Assembly (NCBI RefSeq): GCF_018613725.1
Contig: NZ_JAGGPS010000002.1
Coordinates: forward strand, 1 to 34,817
Source of the DNA: Hymenobacter sp. ISL-91
GTDB taxonomy: Bacteria > Bacteroidota > Bacteroidia > Cytophagales > Hymenobacteraceae
Length of the DNA: 34,817 nucleotides
Direction: 5' to 3'
A program made the translations under genes and the position numbers. Below, in pieces: positions 1 to 8,504 of the stretch (positions are counted from its first letter, which is position 1; the number at the start of each line of letters is the position of its first letter). A model generated the notes under the pieces. It was given only the letters and a program-made list of their open reading frames with translations. It had not been told where the DNA came from and made no database searches.

Positions 1-40
1 AAAACACTGCGTCCTCTGCGGGCTAAAAACTACTGAACGA

Positions 41-2569
41 ATGCGCCTCCCCGACCTGCCCATCACCGCCGCCCTGCCCGAGCTGCTGGCCACGCTCGAA
101 GCCCACAGCATCGCCGTGCTGCAGGCCCCGCCGGGCGCCGGCAAAACCACGCTGGTGCCGCTGGCGCTGCTGGAAGCCGATTGGCGGGCGGGCGGCAAAA
201 TTATCGTGCTGGAGCCGCGGCGGCTGGCGGCGCGGGCAGCGGCCACCCGCATGGCCCAGCTGCTGGGCGAGCCCGTGGGCCAGACGGTTGGCTACCGCAT
301 GCGGCTGGAAAGCAAGGTATCGGCCAAAACCCGCATCGAAGTCGTCACCGAAATCATCCTCACCCGCCAGCTCCAGGGCGACCCCGCGCTGGAAGGCGTG
401 GCGGCCGTGCTGTTCGATGAATTTCATGAGCGCAGCCTGCAGGCCGACCTCGGCCTGGCCCTGGCCCTCGACGCCCAGCAGGTGCTGCGGCCCGATTTGC
501 GCCTGCTGGTGATGTCGGCCACGCTGGACGCCGACCGGCTGGGCCACTGGCTGAATGCGCCCGTAGTGAGCAGTCTGGGCCGCATGTTTCCGATTGAAAC
601 CCACTACCTGAGCCCCCGACGAGCCGCCAGCGCCTCACGCCGCCCCCACGAAAAGCTCCAGGACCTCGTGCCGGTACTCGTGCGCGAAGCCCTGCACGCC
701 CACCCCAGCGGCGACGTGCTGGTGTTTCTGCCCGGCCTGGCCGACCAGCGCCGGGTGGCGGCCAAGCTGGCCTCGCTGCCCGCCCACATCGACCTGCACA
801 CGCTGCACGGCGAGCTGCCGGCCGAGCAGCAGGACGCCGCGTTGCGCCCCGCCCCGGCCGGCCGCCGCAAGGTGGTGCTGGCCACCAGCATTGCCGAAAC
901 CAGCCTCACTATTGAGGGCGTGAGCATCGTGGTGGATGGCGGCTTTGCCCGGATTCCGCGCTTCGAGCCGCGCACCGGCCTAACCACCCTGGGCACCGAG
1001 CCCGCCAGCCAGGCCGCCGCCGACCAGCGCCGGGGCCGCGCCGGCCGCCTCGGCCCCGGCACCTGCTACCGCCTCTGGACCGAAGCCGAATTCCGCGAGT
1101 TGCCGCTGCATCTGCCCCCCGAAATCCTGACCGCCGACCTGAGCCCGCTGGCGCTGGAGCTGGCCTTGTGGGGCGCGCACGAAGCCGGCACCCTGCGCTG
1201 GCTGGATGCCCCGCCGGCCCCGGCGCTGGCCCAGGCCCGCGAGCTGCTGGTACGGCTGGAGGCCGTTACGCCCGCCGGGCCGCCCACCGCCCACGGCCGC
1301 GCCCTGGCCCGGTTGGGGCTGGCCCCGCGCCTGGCCCACCTGGTAGCCCGGGGCCAGCAAATCGGCCACGGGGCCACGGCCTGTGCGCTGGCAGCCCTGC
1401 TCACCGAGCGCGACATTCTGCGCCCCGCCGACGGCTCGTTTGGCCCACCCGATTTACGCCTGCGCCTGGAGGCCCTGCACACCGGCCGCGCCCCATTGCC
1501 CGGGCTGCTGCCCGATGCGGCCGGCCTGCGCCGGGTGCGCGAGGCGGCGACCGTGCTGCGTCAGCGGGCCGGCGCCAAGGGTGAAATTGAGCCCGATGCG
1601 GCCGGGCTGCTGGCCGCCCTGGCCTACCCCGACCGCCTGGCCCAGCGCGAAACGCCCGAACGGGTGCGCCTGCGCAGCGGCCAGCGGGCCACGCTACCCG
1701 CTGAGCATTTCGGCCAGCAGGACCAATTTTTTGCCGTAGCCGCCCTCGATGGCTACGCCGCTCAGCCGCGCGCCAGTCTGGCCGCGCCGCTGAGCCGGGC
1801 CGAGCTGGAAGAGCATTTCGCGCATCAGATAGAAACCCGCGACGAAGTGCGCTGGGACGAGGCCGCCGGCCGCGTAACGGCCCGCCGCCTGCGCCGCCTC
1901 GGGGCGTTGGTGCTGTCGGATGTCAACCTGCCCAACCCCGACCCGGCGCTGGTGGCCGCGGCCCTGCTGGGCGCGGTGCGGGCCGGCGGTGTAGCCGGGC
2001 TACCCTGGAGCGAGGCCGCCACTCAGCTCCGGCAGCGGCTGGCTTTTGCGCATTACCATTTCCCTGGAAGCTGGCCCGACGTGTCGGACGAGGTATTGCT
2101 GGCGGAGCTGGACGACTGGCTGGGGCCCTATCTGGCGGGTGTGAAGTCGATGGCCGAACTGGGTCGGATTGACTTTGCGGAGGCCCTGCTGGGGCGGCTG
2201 CCGGGCGGCTGGGGCCAGCGCCAGGAACTGGACCGCCTCGCCCCCACTCACCTCGAAGTGCCTACCGGCTCGCGCATCCGCCTCAATTACGCCGTGCCCG
2301 AAACGCCGGTGCTGGCCGTGCGGCTGCAGGAAGTGTTTGGCCTAATCGACACGCCCACGGTGGCCGGCGGACGGGTGCCGCTCACGCTGCACCTGCTCTC
2401 GCCCGGCTACCGCCCCGCCCAAGTCACGCGCGACCTGCGCAGCTTCTGGACCAGCTCCTACTTCGAAGTCCGCAAAGACCTGCGCGGCCGCTACCCCAAG
2501 CACTACTGGCCCGAAAACCCGCTCGAAGCCCAGGCCGTGCGCGGCACCAAAAAGCAGAACGGGCTTTAG
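41..2569 (+). CDS. hrpB: ATP-dependent RNA helicase HrpB (DEAH/RHA family)
   Basis: Predicted 842-residue cytoplasmic superfamily 2 helicase of the HrpB type, full length for the family. Walker A (GAGKTT) is at residues 32-37 with the lysine at 35. The Walker B box reads DEFH at 126-129, the variant typical of HrpB in place of DEAH. Motif III (SAT) follows near 160, then the TSIAETSLTI stretch (motif V) near residue 285 and QRRGRAGR (motif VI) near 330. The C-terminal third is the HrpB-specific region. The substrate of bacterial HrpB is poorly defined, so only the helicase activity is secure. The ATG at 41 is the natural start and only 40 bases of upstream sequence are visible. The TAG stop lies inside the first unit of a heptanucleotide tandem repeat. 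The next gene is convergent, so HrpB is not in an operon with anything downstream. Confidence 0.95.
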   Translation: MRLPDLPITAALPELLATLEAHSIAVLQAPPGAGKTTLVPLALLEADWRAGGKIIVLEPRRLAARAAATRMAQLLGEPVGQTVGYRMRLESKVSAKTRIEVVTEIILTRQLQGDPALEGVAAVLFDEFHERSLQADLGLALALDAQQVLRPDLRLLVMSATLDADRLGHWLNAPVVSSLGRMFPIETHYLSPRRAASASRRPHEKLQDLVPVLVREALHAHPSGDVLVFLPGLADQRRVAAKLASLPAHIDLHTLHGELPAEQQDAALRPAPAGRRKVVLATSIAETSLTIEGVSIVVDGGFARIPRFEPRTGLTTLGTEPASQAAADQRRGRAGRLGPGTCYRLWTEAEFRELPLHLPPEILTADLSPLALELALWGAHEAGTLRWLDAPPAPALAQARELLVRLEAVTPAGPPTAHGRALARLGLAPRLAHLVARGQQIGHGATACALAALLTERDILRPADGSFGPPDLRLRLEALHTGRAPLPGLLPDAAGLRRVREAATVLRQRAGAKGEIEPDAAGLLAALAYPDRLAQRETPERVRLRSGQRATLPAEHFGQQDQFFAVAALDGYAAQPRASLAAPLSRAELEEHFAHQIETRDEVRWDEAAGRVTARRLRRLGALVLSDVNLPNPDPALVAAALLGAVRAGGVAGLPWSEAATQLRQRLAFAHYHFPGSWPDVSDEVLLAELDDWLGPYLAGVKSMAELGRIDFAEALLGRLPGGWGQRQELDRLAPTHLEVPTGSRIRLNYAVPETPVLAVRLQEVFGLIDTPTVAGGRVPLTLHLLSPGYRPAQVTRDLRSFWTSSYFEVRKDLRGRYPKHYWPENPLEAQAVRGTKKQNGL

Positions 2570-2635
2570 TGGTTAGTGGTTAGTGGTTAGTGGTTAGTGG
2601 TTAGTGGTTAGTGGTTAGTGGTTAGTGGTTAGTGG
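2566..2635. repeat. Perfect tandem repeat (TTAGTGG)x10
   Basis: Ten uninterrupted copies of the heptamer TTAGTGG, 70 bp in all. The TAG of the first copy (2567-2569) is the hrpB stop codon. Seven is not a multiple of three, so each added or lost unit would shift any frame reading through. A long palindrome starts 11 bases after the tract. Confidence 0.97.
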
Positions 2636-2646
2636 AAAATACGACC

Positions 2647-2740
2647 GTCATTCAGAGCGAAGCGAAGAATCTCGCGTGAATCGTTACAACGGTTGTTGTT
2701 CAACGACTCACGCGAGATTCTTCGCTTCGCTCTGAATGAC
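2647..2740. repeat. REP-like palindrome, type A, copy 1
   Basis: Perfect 33-bp inverted arms at 2647-2679 and 2708-2740 with a 28-base spacer. The arms begin GTCATTCAGAGCG and end in GCGTGA. The same core recurs at 22212-22307, which marks a dispersed family. The element sits between convergent hrpB and the SDR gene and could act as a bidirectional transcription stop, although no T-run follows the stem. After it, 2743-2763 reads as three loose 7-bp units each ending in TA, and the last supplies the TAG stop of the reverse-strand SDR gene. Confidence 0.9.
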
Positions 2741-2760
2741 GACCTCCTAAGGCTTAAAAC

Positions 2761-3603
2761 CTAGCTCGGGAAATCTGCCGAGTTGCCGGTTTCCTCTACT
2801 TCGGCCAGCTCTTTTACCAGCGCTGTGAATTTCTCGCGGGCGCCTTTGACGGCGGCTTTGCCCAGCGGCAGGTGTAGGGGCGCGTCGCCGTCGGCGTGCA
2901 CGAGGTCGTACATGATTTGGGCGGCGCGGTCGGGGTCGCCGGGCTGATTGCCGCTGTAGCTCTGGATGCCTTTGAGGTTTTCGCCCACTGTCGAGCGGTA
3001 GTCGTCAATGTTGGTATCGACGTAGGTGGCTGAGGCGCCGGCCCACTCGGTGCGGAAACCGCTGGGCTCGATGTTGGTGACCTTGATGCCGAGCGGTTTC
3101 ACCTGCTGAGCCAGGCTTTCGCCGATGGCTTCGAGGGCAAACTTGCTGGCGTTGTACACGCCCACGCCGGGGAAGGTTTTCAGGCCGCCAATGCTGGTGA
3201 TGTTGAGCACGTGGCCACTTTTCCGCTCGCGTAGGTGGGGCAGCACGGCCCGCAGCACGTGCAGCGGCCCAAACACGTTCACATTGAATTGGCGGTGTAC
3301 TTCCTCAGCATCAATTTCCTCGATACTGCCCAGTGAGCCATAACCGGCGTTGTTTACGATGACGTCGAGGTGGCCGAGCTGCTTGATGGCATCGGCAATG
3401 GCTTTTTTAACCTGGGTTTCGTCGGTTACTTCCATCACGAAGCCGTGGCCCTGGCCGTTGGCTTTTTGGGTGAACTCATCGGCCTGTTCCTGCTTGCGGA
3501 AAGTGGCGGCCACCTGGTCGCCTTTTTCGAGGAGCAAGTCGGCCAAAGAGGCGCCGAAACCGGAGCTGACGCCGGTGATAAACCAGTTTTTGGTAGTTGC
3601 CAT
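2761..3603 (-). CDS. SDR family NAD(P)-dependent oxidoreductase
   Basis: A 280-residue classical short-chain dehydrogenase with a Rossmann fold. The cofactor motif TGVSSGFG is near residue 10, NNAG near 84, a serine in NITSIGG near 135, and the catalytic YNASK near 150, so the Ser-Tyr-Lys set is complete. The substrate cannot be read from the sequence. The start is the ATG at 3603 (MATTKNW); an upstream TTG would add 34 residues with no resemblance to the family. Its TAG stop (CTA on the plus strand at 2761-2763) falls in the last unit of a loose heptad tract. It is divergent from guaB, with about 210 bases between them. Confidence 0.9.
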   Translation of the reverse strand: MATTKNWFITGVSSGFGASLADLLLEKGDQVAATFRKQEQADEFTQKANGQGHGFVMEVTDETQVKKAIADAIKQLGHLDVIVNNAGYGSLGSIEEIDAEEVHRQFNVNVFGPLHVLRAVLPHLRERKSGHVLNITSIGGLKTFPGVGVYNASKFALEAIGESLAQQVKPLGIKVTNIEPSGFRTEWAGASATYVDTNIDDYRSTVGENLKGIQSYSGNQPGDPDRAAQIMYDLVHADGDAPLHLPLGKAAVKGAREKFTALVKELAEVEETGNSADFPS

Positions 3604-3751
3604 AGGTTGAAGGAGCGAAGTAAAGGCCGCGACGGAATGACGCGGCTGGGGTGTATAACTGTAAGCGCGGGCCGGAGGTTTTCGAATGTGCAACTCAGGC
3701 CCCATTACTGGTTATTTACGGGCGTTCCACGAAAAGCAAGCTGGGCTATAA

Positions 3752-5290
<1,539 letters not shown>

Positions 5291-5493
5291 GCTGCCTCTG
5301 TTCAGTCTTTTAGACTAGTGCTCCAGAATACTGCCTCCGGCGTGTTTGCTTATTCAACTGGCTGATTGTGGTGGCCTGCTGCAAGACGCTGGCGGTGGAA
5401 TTGTCCTATATAACGGTGGGGCGCGTATCTTGGCCTGCTGTTTCCTTCCGCCGGGCTCCTGTGCCCGGGCGGGGTTTTCCTTACTTTGCTTAC

Positions 5494-7584
5494 ATGGCTG
5501 TTCTTCGGAAGCCTTTCTCCTTGCTGTCTGTTGCCGTGTTGCTGAGCTGGCTGGCGCTGCTGGCTGCCGCGCTGCTCTACGCCCATCCGGGCCTGGGCGG
5601 GGTAACCATTTCTCCTCCGGCCGGCCTTATTCTGATTCTGCAGGCCTTGTTTACGGCCGTCGTTTTTCTCTACGAGCGGAAATTACCGGAGCGCCTGCGC
5701 GGAGTTGATTTTATTGGGCTGCTGCAGCGCCTGCTGCTGGGGCCGGCACTGCTGGCGGTTGCCAGCGTGGGCCTGCACCAATTGCTGCTGGTGGTGTTGC
5801 CGGGTATGGCCGGTTCGGTGCTGCATACTATTTTCTACACGCTCAATGTGGCGCTGTTTGTGGGGCTGCTGGCCCGCACCAACTACGCCTGGCGGGCGCT
5901 GGTGCTATTTCGAGGCTCCGAGCGGCTGCGGCGGCAGTGGGTAGCCTTCGAGGTGCTGCTGGGCGCAATCCTGTTGCTGCGCCTGCTGCCTTACGCGCCC
6001 CCCATTGGCTTGTCGGCGGCGGTACTGGGCGTGCTGGCAGCGTTTGGAGCCTACCTGAGCGGCCGCCAAAAATGGGTAGCCTACCTCAACCGCCGCCAGA
6101 AAATGGAGGCTGTGCTGCTACAGCTGGCCATTATCGGGGTGATGAGCATATTCGTCGCCTACTTCCTCTACACCAAGCCTGCGTTCCGGCTGGTAGGGCC
6201 CGCCCCGCAAAACGCTTTCCTGCTGCTCAACGCCTTTTTTGCCGGTTTCTATGCGCTCATGGGCCTGCTCATCACGCTGTTCAACCTGCCCACCGCGGGC
6301 GTGTTCGAGCAGAAGCGCGAGGAGATTTTGAGCATGCAGCGCCTCACCCAGCTCATTCAGCGGGGCCAGACGACGGCCGAGGTGTACCAGATGTTCTTCG
6401 ACTCGGCCATTCAGACAACCAGCGCCGACGCGGCCTGGCTGCATATTGAAGCCACCGACGAAGAGGACCATTACGACCTGTACTACCAGCTACCCGCCCA
6501 CCAGGGCAGCACCATTCGCAGTACGCTGGCCGAGTTCAACCTGGGCAACCTCGAGTATTTCAACAACGACCTGTCGGGCGGTAGCTTTGGCCGGCTGCAG
6601 CTGCCTTTTGGCTCGCTGATGGTAATGCCGCTCAGCTCCAGCAAGCGGCAGTACGGCAATATTTACCTGCTTCAGGAACTTACACAGGCCTTCGACCGCG
6701 AAAGCCTGAGCATCCTGCAGACCTTCGCCAGCCAAACAGTGCTCAGCATCGAAAACCTGCAGCTCATTCAGGCCTCTATGCGCACTCAGCGGGTGCAGGA
6801 TGAGCTGAAGATTGCCTCAGCCGTGCAGGACAGCCTGATTCCGAAGAATCTGCCGATTGATAACTGGTTTGAAATCAGCTCCTACGCGGTGGCCGCTACC
6901 GAAGTAGGCGGCGACTTCTACGACTTTCTGCACCTGCCGGGCCGCCGCCTGGCCGTGCTCATTGGCGATGTGAGCGGCAAGGGCGTAACGGCGGCCTTCC
7001 ACGTGGCCCAGATGAAAGGGATTTTCCATGCCCTGATGCAGGAAAACCCGCTGGCCCGCAACGAGCGGGAGAAATATCCGGTGCCCAGCCAGTTCATGAC
7101 CCAGGCCAACGATGCGCTGGGCCGCTGCCTCGAAAAGTCGGCCTTTATCACGGCTTCCCTGTATATCATCGACTATGAGCACGGCGGCTTCGTGTTTGCC
7201 CGGGCCGGCCACTGCCATACACTCTACTATCACTCCATCAAGGAAGAAGTGTCGTATTTCCAGACCCCCGGGCTGGGGCTGGGCATCATCCGGCACGATG
7301 GGTACGAGAAGCATATCAAAAACCAGTTTTACGACTACAACCCCGGCGACGTCATGGTGATTTACACCGACGGCATCGTGGAAGCGCGCAACGCGGCCCA
7401 GGATGAGTACGGCGAAGAGCGCCTGCAGCAAATGCTGGAAAACTCGTATTACCTCGACGCCGACCACATTAAGGCCCACATTCTGGCCGATTTGCACGAG
7501 TTCACCAAGGGCCAGCCCATGCACGATGACCAGACTCTCCTGGTGATTAAATTCCGGTCGGCCCAACCCGAGGCCGGGCTTTAA
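5494..7584 (+). CDS. Membrane-anchored SpoIIE/PP2C-type serine phosphatase with GAF-like domain
   Basis: A 696-residue protein, probably the input phosphatase of a partner-switching pathway. The first 290 or so residues are hydrophobic, with about eight predicted membrane spans. A GAF-like sensor region follows at about 305-430, then the SpoIIE phosphatase domain at about 440-690. The metal-binding acidic residues are all visible: D474 in GGDFYD, D492 in GDVSGKG, D626 in YTDG, and D678/D679 in HDDQ. It should remove phosphate from the STAS protein encoded 14 bases downstream. The signal sensed is unknown. The ATG at 5494 (MAVLRKPF) begins a normal inner-membrane N terminus; a GTG at 5368 would add 42 unlikely residues. 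The 203-base gap from guaB shows no other gene. Confidence 0.9.
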   Translation: MAVLRKPFSLLSVAVLLSWLALLAAALLYAHPGLGGVTISPPAGLILILQALFTAVVFLYERKLPERLRGVDFIGLLQRLLLGPALLAVASVGLHQLLLVVLPGMAGSVLHTIFYTLNVALFVGLLARTNYAWRALVLFRGSERLRRQWVAFEVLLGAILLLRLLPYAPPIGLSAAVLGVLAAFGAYLSGRQKWVAYLNRRQKMEAVLLQLAIIGVMSIFVAYFLYTKPAFRLVGPAPQNAFLLLNAFFAGFYALMGLLITLFNLPTAGVFEQKREEILSMQRLTQLIQRGQTTAEVYQMFFDSAIQTTSADAAWLHIEATDEEDHYDLYYQLPAHQGSTIRSTLAEFNLGNLEYFNNDLSGGSFGRLQLPFGSLMVMPLSSSKRQYGNIYLLQELTQAFDRESLSILQTFASQTVLSIENLQLIQASMRTQRVQDELKIASAVQDSLIPKNLPIDNWFEISSYAVAATEVGGDFYDFLHLPGRRLAVLIGDVSGKGVTAAFHVAQMKGIFHALMQENPLARNEREKYPVPSQFMTQANDALGRCLEKSAFITASLYIIDYEHGGFVFARAGHCHTLYYHSIKEEVSYFQTPGLGLGIIRHDGYEKHIKNQFYDYNPGDVMVIYTDGIVEARNAAQDEYGEERLQQMLENSYYLDADHIKAHILADLHEFTKGQPMHDDQTLLVIKFRSAQPEAGL

Positions 7585-7598
7585 CGTAGCTTCAAGCC

Positions 7599-7928
7599 AT
7601 GAAAATAACGCAACACGCCACCGATACCACGCTCACGCTGGCCCTCAATGGAGAGCTGGACGCCAGCTCCTCTGTTCTGCTCGATACCGAGCTCAGCAAG
7701 CCCGAAATTCTGCGTACCCAAAAGGTGCTCATCGACTGCCAGCAGCTCAACTATATTTCGTCGGCAGGCCTCGGCGTATTCATCTCTCATCTGCAAACGT
7801 TTCAGGATGCCAACGTGAAGCTGGTGTTCTTTAACATGCAGGAGAAAGTGCGCAACGTGTTCGAGATTCTGGGCCTCGATTCGCTGATGACCATTGTGCC
7901 CTCAGAGGCCGACGCAACGGCTGTTTAA
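7599..7928 (+). CDS. STAS-domain anti-sigma factor antagonist
   Basis: 109 residues forming a single STAS domain, similar in layout to SpoIIAA and RsbV. The motif YISSAGLGV aligns with the phosphorylated loop of SpoIIAA and puts the candidate phospho-serine at S55. In the family, the unphosphorylated form binds the kinase/anti-sigma protein and releases its partner, while phosphorylation by the kinase inactivates it. It starts 14 bases after the phosphatase stop and ends 34 bases before the kinase start, so the three are almost certainly one operon and one pathway. Confidence 0.93.
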   Translation: MKITQHATDTTLTLALNGELDASSSVLLDTELSKPEILRTQKVLIDCQQLNYISSAGLGVFISHLQTFQDANVKLVFFNMQEKVRNVFEILGLDSLMTIVPSEADATAV

Positions 7929-7962
7929 CTGCCCGAAACCGCTCCGCCCCCATTCCCAAGGC

Positions 7963-8376
7963 ATGCAACAAGCCATTCGCATCAGCTGCAACCGTCGCAA
8001 CCTGAAGGTGGTGCGCGACTTTGTGGGCGAGTCCTTGGCCGGGCAGCAGCTTTCCGAAGTACTCGTTAATCAGTTGATACTGGCCGTGGATGAGGTGGTA
8101 GCCAACTTTATCATCCATGCCAACGCCGAAGATGAAAAGCAGTTTCTCGACGTGCGGGTAACGGTGCTTAACCACGAGTTTGGCTTTGAGATTGAGGATG
8201 CCACCCCCTCTACCTATTCACCTGGCTCGTATCAGGAGCCTGATTTGCGTGAGTTTGTGCGTGTGGGCAAGAAGGGCGGTGTAGGCATGATGCTGGTAAA
8301 CCGCATCATGGACCGGGTGGAGTACAGCACAACCGGCGAGCATACCATTTGCCGCCTCTACAAAACCTTGGCCTGA
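7963..8376 (+). CDS. RsbW-like serine kinase / anti-sigma factor (HATPase)
   Basis: 137 residues with a single GHKL ATPase fold of the SpoIIAB/RsbW class. The N-box reads E44-V-V-A-N48. The second glycine region GKKGGVGMMLVNRIMD is intact near residues 105-120. The first ATP-lid motif, normally DxGxP, reads D79-A-T-P here, so the usual glycine is missing. Either this subfamily tolerates the change or kinase activity is reduced. The ATG at 7963 gives the normal family N terminus; an upstream in-frame ATG at 7894 would overlap the STAS gene. It is last in the cassette, and no sigma factor gene lies beside it, so its output partner is unknown. Confidence 0.88.
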   Translation: MQQAIRISCNRRNLKVVRDFVGESLAGQQLSEVLVNQLILAVDEVVANFIIHANAEDEKQFLDVRVTVLNHEFGFEIEDATPSTYSPGSYQEPDLREFVRVGKKGGVGMMLVNRIMDRVEYSTTGEHTICRLYKTLA

Positions 8377-8504
8377 GCCGGCGGCACAGCGCGGGCAGCC
8401 AACTGCGGCCGCCGGGAAAAAATCCGTAAAATTGTAGTCATCCCCTATCCGGCCCGTCGGCCCGCTACGGAACTACGCCCGCTGATTTTCCTTCTTTCGC
8501 AAGT

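Noticed and set aside
23..604. Long reading frame on the minus strand over hrpB
   Set aside because: It is a shadow of the GC-rich hrpB codons, with low-complexity H/Q/G-rich translation and no start context.
2566..2635. TTAGTGG tract as a telomere-like or CRISPR repeat
   Set aside because: The unit differs from telomeric TTTAGGG, the tract is inside a chromosome region with ordinary genes, and there are no spacers or cas genes.
7894..7962. Earlier ATG for the RsbW-like kinase
   Set aside because: It overlaps the STAS gene and adds 23 residues that do not resemble the fold.
8378..8415. GC-rich inverted repeat as terminator of the partner-switching operon
   Set aside because: The arms are only eight bases, the loop is 22 bases, and A-rich rather than T-rich sequence follows; too weak to call.
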